From assembly GCF_000227135.1 (NCBI RefSeq), contig NC_018259.1, forward strand, positions 1,382,619-1,446,618: a stretch of DNA of 64,000 nucleotides. The letters run 5' to 3'. The translations under genes and the position numbers were made by a program. This DNA comes from Leishmania donovani. Lineage: Eukaryota > Euglenozoa > Kinetoplastea > Trypanosomatida > Trypanosomatidae. The notes beneath the pieces are model-generated. The model did not search any database, had not been told where the DNA came from, and worked only from the letters and a program-made list of their open reading frames with translations. Below are positions 35,850 to 45,440 of this stretch, in pieces (the first letter of the stretch is position 1; each line of letters begins with the position of its first letter).

Positions 35850-37907
35850 ATGCTTCGCAAGTGCCCCCTGCTGCGGTGGCGTCCGGAGAAGCGGCTGCCG
35901 CTGCGCTTCCGGGACGTACCCGAGGAGTTCACCGACCTCCGCACTGCTGACAGCCGCCCAGTGCTCTTCACTGCCAAGCGGCCAGCCCCGCTGCGCGACG
36001 TGACGTGTCTCAGCGATGTGCTGCTGGATAGCACGGCTCTCTCGACGCACAACCCGGAGGATATAGCACAGAAGCCGGTGGCCATCGTCGCCCCCGAGCG
36101 CATGGGGCTCCCGGCCCAGCTCGTCTGGTACTTGGAGCACCGCTTCCTCGACACCAACCGTAGCCTCTCCACGACGGCCGCCGCCGCGACATCTTCGGCG
36201 TCTTCCTCCTCATCGTTTCAGGGCTTCACTGTTGCGCAGGCACGTATCCTGCAGCACATGTACGCCACGCAGGACGTCGCCGTCTGCGCCCCCACCGGCA
36301 CGGGAAAGACATTTGCGTTGTGTCTCGGCGTCGTTGCGCGACTCATGCGCGATGGACCCATGAAGCTCCTCTCTACCATCATCCTTGTCAGCAACGACTA
36401 TCTGTGCTGGCAAGTGGAGAGGTGGCTGCAGGAGATGTGGTGGTACCCAAACGACGATCGCCTGGTCTTCGCCGCCACGAGCAACCTCACTGAGGAGCAC
36501 GTGTACCGCCGACTGACGAAGGAGATCGTACGGGATGAGAACCAGACACGAAAGATTGTCGGCACCATCGACAACCGACCGTACATCGTGGCCACGACGC
36601 CGGACGTGCTCTGGCGCTTTTACAAGCGCCGCCGCTCTGCCATTCAGAAGCGGGAGCAGCGCAAAAACAGAAAAGGCTACTCCTTCTCCCTCACGCCGGT
36701 CCTGTCCACGGTCGACCTCATTGTGGTGGACGAGGTGGACGAGGTGATGCCGTCGACGCAACCGAGCGCCGCCGGCAATCTGCTGCTCAAAGAGCTGTTT
36801 CGCTACACCAAGTATCAGGCCCCCGTGCAGGTGGTCTTGACAAGTGCCACCCTGGCCGGGTCAACGGTGAATCACATCCGGCGTTACATGAAGAAGAATC
36901 TGCTGGCGGACCGCACAGCGCGGGTGTTTGAGGAGGCGAAGGAGTCGGCCACGCGACTGGCCGCTGTCTCGGACACGGTTTCACGCGCAGCCGTGCCGCA
37001 TGGCATTCGGCATCTCTTCTACACGGCTGACACCCAACAGGAGCAGCGACAGTGTCTCGCAAAGGTGCTCGCTGCGACGTGCCCCAGTCTGCACCCGCTG
37101 CGCTCCGGCGAGGGCAAAGCAGGGGATGGCGAATCGTCGGACCCCACAAGCGCCGCCGCTGCAGAGCATCGGGACTACATTCTCCTCATTCTGCCGGACT
37201 GTGCCAAGGTGGAGGACTTTATCAGCCACGTCCTTCTCCCGGGTCAAGCGGATGCGCTGCGGATCCTCGGCTCACAAGATAACGCGCGGTGCACCGACTA
37301 CCTCGTGGAACGGCTGGACTCCACAGTGCAGGCTCAGCAGCAGCAGCGGCGCCGTGCCGAGACGCGCAAGTTCATTCAGCGCACCGTGCGAAAGGCTGAA
37401 GCCTTGGACGGTGATGTGGACTATCCCTCCTCTGCGCCGCAGCCTTCCACTCTCTTTCGACGACTCGAGCGCGAGGTGAACGCGACGGCGGCACCCGTAC
37501 ACGCCACGGCGAGTGCGTCACAGGCGCCGACACCGAAACCGTTGGCGGCATCGCCGGCAGTATGTGCGGCAGACTCGCTGACAGCCTCGTCGTCTCCTCT
37601 ACGGCCGCCGCGGCGCTGCTTCATCACGTGCAACTGCAACAACGTGCGTGGACTGGATCTGCCGCACCTGACCCACGTTGTCATTCTCGCCCAGCCGACC
37701 ACCGCACTCGAGTACGCGCACTGGTGCGGCCGGGTCGGTCGCTTTGGCCGTCCCGGCGTGTCGGCCACATTAATGGCGCGCAGCGCAACGCGCCGCATGC
37801 ACCAGTTCTGCGACTCTCTCGGGATCGCGTTTCGTGTGGAGAAGCGGCATGCAGAGGTGGACGTCAACGCGGAGCGTTGGCTGAGCGGCGCGGACGCGGC
37901 GTTATAA
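35850..37907 (+). CDS. DExD-box RNA helicase, probably mitochondrial
   Basis: 685 residues; the ATG at 35850 is the first in-frame one. Motifs in order: a Q-motif-like 'FQGFTVAQARIL' (~128-139), Walker A APTGTGKT (K153), motif II as D294-E-V-D rather than DEAD, motif III SAT (332-334), motif V-like 'NNVRGLDLP', and motif VI 'CGRVGRFGRPG' (~626-636). All ATPase residues are present, so it should be active. Between the start of the second RecA domain and motif V is a ~110-residue charged/Ala-Pro-rich insert. The N-terminus (MLRKCPLLRWRPEKRLPLRF) is basic and hydrophobic, typical of trypanosomatid mitochondrial targeting; a role in mitochondrial RNA or ribosome biogenesis is inferred. The 3' flank carries repeat copy 2. 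Confidence 0.88.
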   Translation: MLRKCPLLRWRPEKRLPLRFRDVPEEFTDLRTADSRPVLFTAKRPAPLRDVTCLSDVLLDSTALSTHNPEDIAQKPVAIVAPERMGLPAQLVWYLEHRFLDTNRSLSTTAAAATSSASSSSSFQGFTVAQARILQHMYATQDVAVCAPTGTGKTFALCLGVVARLMRDGPMKLLSTIILVSNDYLCWQVERWLQEMWWYPNDDRLVFAATSNLTEEHVYRRLTKEIVRDENQTRKIVGTIDNRPYIVATTPDVLWRFYKRRRSAIQKREQRKNRKGYSFSLTPVLSTVDLIVVDEVDEVMPSTQPSAAGNLLLKELFRYTKYQAPVQVVLTSATLAGSTVNHIRRYMKKNLLADRTARVFEEAKESATRLAAVSDTVSRAAVPHGIRHLFYTADTQQEQRQCLAKVLAATCPSLHPLRSGEGKAGDGESSDPTSAAAAEHRDYILLILPDCAKVEDFISHVLLPGQADALRILGSQDNARCTDYLVERLDSTVQAQQQQRRRAETRKFIQRTVRKAEALDGDVDYPSSAPQPSTLFRRLEREVNATAAPVHATASASQAPTPKPLAASPAVCAADSLTASSSPLRPPRRCFITCNCNNVRGLDLPHLTHVVILAQPTTALEYAHWCGRVGRFGRPGVSATLMARSATRRMHQFCDSLGIAFRVEKRHAEVDVNAERWLSGADAAL

Positions 37908-38218
37908 CCACACCCAAAACGGGCGAGCGCGAGCACCGCTTGCCGCCTTCACCCGCATCAGCTCACGCTGCACGCCGCACTTCTTCGATGGATGCAGAGG
38001 AGCCGGAGGGGAAGCGCACAGGACACGAGAGAGGACAGCATAGGACACGAATTGTAAGTGTGTGTGCGCCCTTGACAGGCGCGGTTGCCGCTAGTGAGGT
38101 TGCTGCTTCTGTGGTATCATAGAGCAGCGGCGATTGCACAACTAGAGTCCGGTCCCGCCTCTTCTCTGCCTTTCTCTTGGCCCTGCCACACGCGCCGGCA
38201 AGCGAACATGAAGCGGCC

Positions 38219-39113
38219 GCCCTCCCCTGTGCCCGCTCCTTGTGCCTCCTTCCGAGGCCGGCAGGTGAGTGCGCGTCCGTCCCTGCGAAGAGGGACCTCT
38301 TTCTTGTGTCGCGTCTGTCTGCTCATCTGATGCGTCGTTGTACGCTCTTCGTGGGACACCACGGTGCGACGAGATCCGGCGGGGAGTGCGATCGGGTTGT
38401 GCTCTCTGTCTCTCGTCCCAGTGGAGGCGGTGGCGTTGCGCTGCCTGCCGGTGCTACTTCCAGCGTCGATTGCCGTGGACGCGGAGGGCCCCGCGACCNN
38501 NNNNNNNNNNNNNNNNNNNNNNNNNNNNNNNNNNNNNNNNNNNNNNNNNNNNNNNNNNNNNNNNNNNNNNNNNNNNNNNNNNNNNNNNNNNNNNNNNCCC
38601 CGCGACCTTGTGGCCTCTTGTCTGCCGTTGTGCCTCGACCGGCCGTGTCTTGAGGGTCAGCCCCGCCCGTGCGACCGTCTGCATGCCTCCACGTGGCGGT
38701 GCCGGAGGCTGGAAGGGCCCGCGGCTCCGCGCTGTCGCCCGTACACAAGCGTGGCGTTGCGCTGCCTGCCGGTGCTACTTCCAGCGTCGATTGCCGTGGA
38801 CGCGGAGGGCCCCGCGACCTTATGGCCTCTTGTCTGCTGTTGTGCCTCGACCGGCCGTGTCTTGAGGGTCAGCCCCGCCCGTGCGACCGTCTGCATGCCT
38901 CCACGTGGCGGTGCCGGAGGCTGGAAGGGCCCGCGGCTCCGCGCTGTCGCCCGTACACAAGCACAACATATATGCGTATCGCGGTGCTCCTGAGTAGGAC
39001 GCACTGTACTCCTGGCGGTGCAGCCCTCGGCGCGACTCTCGCTTCTTCCATCTCTGCCCCACCCCCCTCCCCCTCTGTCTCTCACGCCTGCAAAGGAAAG
39101 GGAAGCGCTCGCT
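38219..39113 (+). mobile_element. SIDER2-like dispersed element, copy 2 (5' truncated, internal duplication)
   Basis: Matches copy 1 from GCCCTCCCCTGTGCCC to AGCGCTCGCT, essentially identical where both are readable. It lacks about the first 55 bp of copy 1. A 212-bp segment corresponding to 27836-28047 of copy 1 is present twice in tandem: unit A from 38430 (interrupted by the N gap) to 38750, and unit B at 38751-38962. The units differ at a few bases (CTTGTGG/CTTATGG, CTGCCGTTG/CTGCTGTTG), so unit B is not a simple copy-paste of the same read. Same orientation as the genes, in the 3' flank of the helicase. Confidence 0.7.
38499..38597. other. assembly gap (99 N), probably false
   Basis: The 10 nt before the gap (CCCCGCGACC) are the same as the 10 nt after it. 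Joining them reproduces copy 1 exactly, so no sequence need be missing. Confidence 0.85.
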
Positions 39114-39230
39114 GTGAGATGACGCATGGTAGGAGAGGAGCACGCTGGGTGCATGCTGGCGCATGAAGGGTTCATGGTGCGTGGATCTGGCCGTAAAAGT
39201 GATGGTTAGCGCGGTAGGGTTGAGCATTTT

Positions 39231-39329
39231 NNNNNNNNNNNNNNNNNNNNNNNNNNNNNNNNNNNNNNNNNNNNNNNNNNNNNNNNNNNNNNNNNNNNNN
39301 NNNNNNNNNNNNNNNNNNNNNNNNNNNNN
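39231..39329. other. assembly gap (99 N) flanked by identical 297-nt ends
   Basis: 38934-39230 and 39330-39626 read the same, including unique sequence beyond the repeat. This is what two overlapping contig ends left unmerged would give. Confidence 0.85.
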
Positions 39330-39626
39330 CGGCTCCGCGCTGTCGCCCGTACACAAGCACAACATATATGCGTATCGCGGTGCTCCTGAGTAGGACGCAC
39401 TGTACTCCTGGCGGTGCAGCCCTCGGCGCGACTCTCGCTTCTTCCATCTCTGCCCCACCCCCCTCCCCCTCTGTCTCTCACGCCTGCAAAGGAAAGGGAA
39501 GCGCTCGCTGTGAGATGACGCATGGTAGGAGAGGAGCACGCTGGGTGCATGCTGGCGCATGAAGGGTTCATGGTGCGTGGATCTGGCCGTAAAAGTGATG
39601 GTTAGCGCGGTAGGGTTGAGCATTTT
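39330..39626. repeat. exact duplicate of 38934-39230
   Basis: 297 nt identical to the sequence before the gap: the last part of the SIDER2-like element (to 39509) plus 117 nt of flank ending in GAGCATTTT. Most likely an assembly artefact rather than a second insertion. Confidence 0.85.
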
Positions 39627-40066
39627 GTTGATGTACAAGTGGATGCGTTCTTGCGGTTCTGCTCTCACACTCGGAGCGGCTCAACCTCCCCCCCCCCGAA
39701 CGTGTTGGCACTGCAGAAGCGGCTTTTATGGGGGTGGGGCCGAGCCAACAGGAGGGAGTTGCGCGGGCGCCTGCTCATCCACATGACGGAGCCGAATGCG
39801 CTCGTGTAGGCGCGCCGTTTACTGTGCATTCAGGGAGCTGCTTGCCCAAGTGCAAGGGGGAGGCTCACGACGAATCATGCGTCTCTCTGGCGAGCACCCC
39901 TCCCCCCCACCGGTTTCCCACACATTTGATTGCCTTCATCGAACCCGATTCCGCCGCTTTTGTTTGCCCTCTCCATTGCTGTTGCAACGGCGAACGCTTG
40001 GTCGTGGCGGCGTTGGTGGTGGGCGAGCGGCTGACGTGAAACACGCATTCAACGGACAACAGCCTG

Positions 40067-40094
40067 AGCTCTCTGTCTACCCATTTCCGTGCAG
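40067..40094 (+). promoter_or_regulatory. candidate trans-splice acceptor for START gene
   Basis: GAGCTCTCTGTCTACCCATT followed by TCCGTGCAG; AG at 40093-40094. Later AGs (near 40136, 40186, 40226) after shorter tracts are alternatives. Confidence 0.4.
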
Positions 40095-40230
40095 GTCTTC
40101 GCCGTACCTCTCCATGCTGCCTTGTCTCCTGGTGTAGCCGCGTCTTCTCACTGTATCTGGCCTCACCGCGTTTGCGTTCCTTTAGGCGATCAGGTTCCTC
40201 TTGCCCTTCTTCCACACGCACACTAGTAGC

Positions 40231-41133
40231 ATGGGTAAGACGCACGATCATGAGCCTCCGGCGACGATGAAGCCGCTGGAGGAGCTCACCGACGCGGACA
40301 CGCGCGAGATGAGGGACTTGGGCATCGGCGAAGGCATGTTTAACCGCATCCTCACCTCCTGCATGAAGTTCGCCCTCTCCGGCGGCTGGAGTGTGCGGAA
40401 GCGTGACGCCAAGTACGACATCGTATGGGAGACGAAGCCCAGCCACAACAGCAATAAACAGGCGATGCGGTTCACCGCCAAAGTGCCGAACTGCAACACA
40501 GGCTCTCTGGAGGCCATCCTCGCGGACGACGAATACCTTGAAGACGATCCGAACGTTAGCTACATGTACAAGTACGATGGACTGCTGCAGCAGAACCATG
40601 CCGAGAAGCGCATCGCCGGCAATGTCACGGTACAGAGCACGCACTACGGAGCGCCGGTGATGTTCGTGGCGCCGCGGCACATAATCTCCTACGTCACACT
40701 CGGCGCTCTTCTCACGCCGGCGCAGCAGAAGGAGCTCGGGATTCGGCCCACTGGGCTCCGCGACCAGCCGGCCGACGCAGAGCGCACGGACAACCTCATG
40801 GCGTTCACCCAGTGCTGCATCGACTACACTGGGGATGCCGTAGAGCTAAGGAAGGGCAGCGAGCGCGGCCACGTGTACAGCTACTCGTTGCTGGGGCAGG
40901 AGGAGCCGGACGGCTCCATGACGGTGACGATGACGCTGGATATGGACCCTGCTGGTAAATTGCCGGCGAAGGTGGTGGACATGAGCAGCGACGAGCAGCA
41001 CAAGAAGATGCAGCGGATCGTTGAACTGCTGAAGGCAAAAGGTCCACAGCCGCACCTGTGCAGCGTCTACCAAAACACACGCGACTTCCCCTTTCGCAAC
41101 CCCTCCAAAGGAGAGGTGGAGAAGAGAAGCTGA
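40231..41133 (+). CDS. START-domain (StAR-related lipid transfer) protein
   Basis: 300 residues from the first in-frame ATG. The bulk, residues ~40-285, reads as a single START/Bet v1-like domain: an N-terminal helix ('MFNRILTSCMKFALSGGWSVRKRDAKYDIVWETKP'), beta strands, 'FVAPRHIISYVTLGALLT' in the position of the family's PRDFV...W block, an Omega-loop region, 'DGSMTVTMTLDMDPAGKLPAKVVD' (family: ...DP.G.LP.W.VN) and a C-terminal amphipathic helix ('DEQHKKMQRIVELLKAKG'). The strand-DPAGKLPAKVV-helix arrangement is the most diagnostic part. START domains bind a single lipid (sterol, phosphatidylcholine or ceramide) in a pocket. There is no signal peptide or TM segment, so it is probably cytosolic; ligand unknown. 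Repeat copy 3 lies in its 3' flank. Confidence 0.78.
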   Translation: MGKTHDHEPPATMKPLEELTDADTREMRDLGIGEGMFNRILTSCMKFALSGGWSVRKRDAKYDIVWETKPSHNSNKQAMRFTAKVPNCNTGSLEAILADDEYLEDDPNVSYMYKYDGLLQQNHAEKRIAGNVTVQSTHYGAPVMFVAPRHIISYVTLGALLTPAQQKELGIRPTGLRDQPADAERTDNLMAFTQCCIDYTGDAVELRKGSERGHVYSYSLLGQEEPDGSMTVTMTLDMDPAGKLPAKVVDMSSDEQHKKMQRIVELLKAKGPQPHLCSVYQNTRDFPFRNPSKGEVEKRS

Positions 41134-43145
41134 GCAGTGAAGGCGCCGTCGTTGAGGCAGGGTGAGGGGGTGCTGGGCGTGGCACGATGATGGCGCTAAC
41201 ACGCGCTCCTTTTTTTTTTTCGACGCAGGCCGCTGAATGACATCAATGCCCATGTGCACACACACACGCGCACGCACGCTCGCCTCGGCGCTCACTGTCT
41301 CTGAAGGCTTCTCTTGTTTCTCGCCTCTTTTTGTTCGTTTTTTTTTTTGTTCGTTGCATGTATCTTCGCGTGTGTGCGCCTGCGTTGTTTCTCTGCACGC
41401 CACTAGACCCGCGCTCGACTGAAGACAGACTTCTCTTGGCCCGCTCCCGCTCCCCTCGCGTCAGCGCTGCTGGTTTTACTATTCTGACACGTGTGCGCAT
41501 CTTCTCTCTTGCCAACCCCTATCGGCTGCTGTGCCACTCGCGCTGCCGTCAGCATTCTTATGCGCTGCCCCAGCAGTGCGTCCAGCCCTTCCCCTTCATC
41601 CCACCCGACACACAAACGCCCATACTCATGTACACGGACGCTTGCGCTAGCCATACTGCAATGCGCGCGCGCGGGTGGGGCGGTACGCATATCTGCAGCA
41701 CATGGTGCCACTTCTGCTGTCTTGTTTTGCTCTTCTCTTCAGTGAGCGGCTCACTTGCGTGTATGTTTGTCTGTCTGTGCCTGTGCATGTCCCTGGTGCA
41801 TATCTGCAGCTGCACTTGTTAACAACTGTGGTTGTGTGCGCGTTACCGACCTGCCTTTATGTTTCTCTTCCTCCTTTGTTTTCGTGAGTGGCTCCTTGCC
41901 TTCTTTGAGTTGGAGTGTCTGCGTATAGTGGCCGACCACAGCTCCACTTCACACGTCTTTCATGCCCCGCCCACCGCCGGTGCAGGTGCCGCCCGCTACC
42001 AATCCTCTTCCCCACCCCCAGACACCCCTCTCATCACCTTCGCATCCCTCGTCTACCTGCCGACTGCTGAGCTGGGTGCCATAACTATACATGATAGCGC
42101 CCGGCCTCGTCGTGGTGGTGGCGGGGAGCTGCTGTGGGACTGCTAGGGCGACGGAGGGTCACGAGGAGGCGTGCATACCCACATCAATGGACCGCGCGGA
42201 GGCCTTTTCTTTCTGCCTTGTTTGCCCTCTCTTCAACGACATTGGGTTTCGAAGAACGTTCAAAGAGCATCCGCGCGACTGCATGGGCGGGAAAGACAAG
42301 GAAGCAGCTCACCTCCGCACCCACGCGCCTGTCTTCATGCGTTGTTTCTCTTGCGCGTTTGTGTCGGCTTCTCTCTCTGTATACTCTAGTGGCGTGCCTC
42401 GGCTATGAGGATGCCGGCGACGAACCCTCGCGCGCCCTCCCCTGTGCCCGCTCCTTGTGCCTCCTTCCGAGGCCGGCAGGTGAGTGCGCGTCCGTCCCTG
42501 CGGAGAGGGACCCCTTTCTTGTGTCGCGTCTGTCTGCTCATCTGATGCGTCGTTGTACGCTCTTCGTGGGACACCACGGTGCGACGAGATCCGGCGGGGA
42601 GTGCGATCGGGTTGTGCTCTCTGTCTCTCGTCCCAGTGGAGGCGGTGGCGTTGCGCTGCCTGCCGGTGCTACTTCCAGCGTCGATTGCCGTGGACGCGGA
42701 GGCGCTGAGGCACATCAACTTGAGGTTTGCGTAGGCGGATTGCCAGAGGCGGGGACAGGCAACGCACGCCAGCAGACAGTGTCAAGGCCTACGCCACTCT
42801 TTCTGCGAGTCTCTCTCCGTAGAACGGCGCTTGCTTGTGCAGCGGGCATGCATTCCGCAGACATACCGCTGACGTATCCGCGCGCAGCAGCGCTGATAAC
42901 CATGCTCCTTCCCCGTAACCAGTTCAACGAACATGTCGCACCCCCTATCTCTCTGCTCATCTCTGACTTTCATGTGTTCATGCACGGTGCTGTGGTTGTA
43001 TCTCTTCTGCGGAGGATAGACAGACGTTTGCGTGGCGACTAGGCCCAACAGGTCCACTGGCGCACTCGTGTGGGATGACAAGAGCAGTTCGCGCAGGAAA
43101 GCGTCCGCATACAAGCACACGCCAGCACAGTGAACCCTGATAGTC
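41134..43145 (+). other. intergenic region with repeat copy 3
   Basis: 2 kb. It has T-runs at about 41210-41220 and 41339-41348, pyrimidine-rich DNA, repeat copy 3 at 42391-42702, and a possible acceptor AG at 42821-42822 after CTCTCTCCGT. The open frame crossing the repeat is not a gene. Confidence 0.55.
42391..42702 (+). mobile_element. SIDER2-like dispersed element, copy 3 (3' truncated)
   Basis: 312 bp matching the left end of copy 1 with only a few substitutions (CGGCTATG for CGGCCATG; GCGGAGAGGGACCCC for GCGAAGAGGGACCTC). The match stops abruptly after GGACGCGGAGG, where unrelated sequence (CGCTGAGGCACATC) begins. Same orientation as the genes, 1.26 kb downstream of the START gene stop. 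Confidence 0.7.
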
Positions 43146-44471
43146 ATGCTCTCAATAGACACTCTCCTTCAGTTTCTCGATGTGCTGCAGCGCTGCTCCA
43201 CAGAAGAGGCTGACTACCGTGACCCTATGATGCTTGTTGGCGCGGAGGGTGCCACAGTGACTCAGATGAGCGAAGGGCTGCTTCGCTGGCTGCACTCCGA
43301 CGTTGCCGCGAATCTTCGCCGTGAACTCCTCCTGGACGACAGTGCACGAACGACTTCCTCGAAGCGGTGCACTGCTTCCTCAAAGAAGCCGATGGTGCTC
43401 AAGAGCGGCGCTACTGTGTGTGATACAGCGCCTGCAAACACGACATCTTCAGCATCTCAACGGGGCCCTACACTCGCAGGGCCAAGAGAGGACGATTGCC
43501 TGCGCGTCCGGGCCGCTGCCTCTAGCGCAGCACTCGGGGTGCTGTCGGTGGCATTGTGGCCTCTCGTGCAGGATCCTCACACGGCAGTCAGCACAGCCGG
43601 CGGCCCTCCTGAGACCTCTGCCGTGTGCCAGATCGAGCGCGTGTGTGCCGTGCTGCTGCGCCTCGTCACATCTAACCTCGACGGCTGCCATGGTGCCCGG
43701 GCCGCTCATGAACCAGCGCCGTCCCCCTCCCTGATCTCGGTGAGTGTGGTTCGGCCGCACCTTGCGGCGTCTCTCAGGAAGTGGATGCAGTACTTCCTTC
43801 TATTCTTTATGGAGTGGTTGCATCTTCTTCGAAGCGCGATACCGAGTGCTTCAGACATCGCTACGAAGCAACGGAGAGCTGCTGCTGCCGCCTTGCATCG
43901 CCAGACAAGGAAGCCAACCGCAGAGGCAGTCAGGGATGGTGACCTACAAACACCGCAGAGAGGACAATCGACTCTGCTGCCCGATCCGTTGCGTGGCTGC
44001 CCGGCTGTCCTCGCGCGACACCCGCTGCACTACTACGCTCAAGCGCTTCAACGTGCTGCTGCCATTATCGAAAGCGGGTGTAGCACCACGCCCAAGCGCG
44101 GCAGCGAAGGTGACAATGATGATCTCTGGGCCACCTCACAGTCGTGCGCTGGACAACATAAGTGTCGCTCACCTGCTTTGCCTTGTGTGTCTGCAGGGCA
44201 GCGACGTGGCGCACCTCTCAGCCACCGGAGAGCGGTGCGTAGGCGATGTGTCGAGGCGAGTAGCAGCAGTAGCGACAGCGACGGCAGCGCTACGTGTTTT
44301 CCCACCGAATCGCCGCCCCTCTTTTGCGCATTCTTGCCGCAGCGTCGACGAAAGGCACCAGCCAAGCGACTGCCCAAGCGCCACGCGTTGAGCTGCCCTG
44401 ATGCGGCGGCCGACGATGATGTGCCGCTCGTGGAGCTTGCCGAACGTCTGCGAGCGCGTACGTTGGTGTGA
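43146..44471 (+). CDS. conserved-looking hypothetical protein, 441 aa
   Basis: True ATG start. I recognise no family. The N-terminal ~60 residues are helical and acidic ('LLQFLDVLQRCSTEEADYRDP'). Residues ~120-265 are helical with hydrophobic stretches ('ALGVLSVALWPLVQD', 'WMQYFLLFFMEWLHLL') that could be buried helices or one membrane segment. The C-terminal third is Ser/Arg-rich, with a basic NLS-like block ('QRRRKAPAKRLPKRH') after a Ser/Asp run. The base composition is less GC3-biased than in neighbours such as the helicase, and overlapping frames are open, so the exact protein is less certain than for other genes here. Confidence 0.65.
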   Translation: MLSIDTLLQFLDVLQRCSTEEADYRDPMMLVGAEGATVTQMSEGLLRWLHSDVAANLRRELLLDDSARTTSSKRCTASSKKPMVLKSGATVCDTAPANTTSSASQRGPTLAGPREDDCLRVRAAASSAALGVLSVALWPLVQDPHTAVSTAGGPPETSAVCQIERVCAVLLRLVTSNLDGCHGARAAHEPAPSPSLISVSVVRPHLAASLRKWMQYFLLFFMEWLHLLRSAIPSASDIATKQRRAAAAALHRQTRKPTAEAVRDGDLQTPQRGQSTLLPDPLRGCPAVLARHPLHYYAQALQRAAAIIESGCSTTPKRGSEGDNDDLWATSQSCAGQHKCRSPALPCVSAGQRRGAPLSHRRAVRRRCVEASSSSSDSDGSATCFPTESPPLFCAFLPQRRRKAPAKRLPKRHALSCPDAAADDDVPLVELAERLRARTLV

Positions 44472-45440
44472 TGGTGAGTGGTGTATGGGAGGAGAAGGGG
44501 GACGAGATGAGGTCGCCGGCTAGAGAAAGAGTGCAGCAGGAAGGCTCCCAGGCCCCCGCAGGGGGGGGGGAACTCGGCACCACTTCACATCATTCATACT
44601 TTGCCACCTACCGCTCTCCTCCCTTCTCCATCTTCTTCCATGTCCTTCCATGTCACCTTTAACCGTGGAATCGCCACGCTTGACCGGTCGCTGTGAGGCG
44701 GGAGAGGGGCCCGTCCATTTCTGCTTTACCTATCTGCTTGTCATACACTGCTGAACCACTCGCCAGACCGCGCGTCACGCCGTCGACAGCCGATGTGGCT
44801 GCTCTTGCAACGACACTCTGAACGGCGTTGTGAGTGCGCCACATATGCTAGAGAGAGACATCAGAGGGAGGAGGAGGGGCTATGCTTGGTAGTACACCTA
44901 ACCTCCTCCCCCGCTCTTCCTCCTCTGTTCTACAGCGCTTCAAGTGAAAGCGGCGTCAAAGGGGCCTTGCGCGGGCAGCCTGGCGCCCACATCGTGTGCA
45001 TGTAGGCCCTCGCGTCGCTTTTTTTTGTTTTCAGCTTCTCCAGAGCTCCAGCAAGTCCGAGCACAATGGTGTTTCTCCTCTCTGCTCCCTCTTCACTCCC
45101 TCTGTGTTCTCCCTGTCGTTGTCACGCTCCGATCTCTTCTGCTCCGCGCACGCGTGTGTGCGTTGGCTCCTCCTCCTTCCCCATCTTTTCCTGTGAGGTA
45201 TCACAAGTACAAACGGGGGCATCGACGGTGTTCTGTGCGTGCGTGTGTGTGCTTGTCACGTGCATTCCCGAGATCGCGTACTCGATCTCGAACTGCACCA
45301 CCCTCCCTCTCTTCACCACTGTTGTTTATCTGTGCTCTGCGAGGTCCCATTCGCAGGTTCGCCCTTCAGCTCTTCCCGCAGCTACCTGCGCTGTGTCGTT
45401 CCTCTTCTTACCCACTGTGCAGCACGCTCCCGCGCATATC
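44472..45440 (+). other. intergenic region before LC7 gene
   Basis: About 1 kb, no gene. A pyrimidine-rich stretch from about 45070 to 45415 ends in an acceptor AG at 45421-45422. Confidence 0.5.
45395..45422 (+). promoter_or_regulatory. predicted trans-splice acceptor for LC7 gene
   Basis: GTCGTTCCTCTTCTTACCCA followed by CTGTGCAG, AG at 45421-45422, only 18 nt upstream of the ATG. Its closeness supports the start chosen at 45441 over the open frame upstream. Confidence 0.6.

Larger units (their letters stand above)
37908..40230 (+). other. intergenic region with repeat copy 2 and two N gaps
   Basis: 2.3 kb. It contains the second repeat copy (38219-39113), gaps 38499-38597 and 39231-39329, an exact duplicate of 297 nt around the second gap, and unique DNA from about 39627. 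No gene is seen; frames crossing the gaps are artefacts. Confidence 0.65.

Noticed and set aside
38177..38993. Several frames running across the N gaps
   Set aside because: They contain undefined residues and depend on gap length; they are artefacts of the assembly and the repeat.
39330..39626. A fourth independent insertion of the repeat
   Set aside because: It is identical to 38934-39230, including unique flank, next to an N gap, so an unmerged contig overlap is the simpler explanation.
42134..43042. Open frame of ~300 codons through repeat copy 3
   Set aside because: Its middle is the repeat and its ends are unrelated low-information sequence; it starts at a non-ATG codon.
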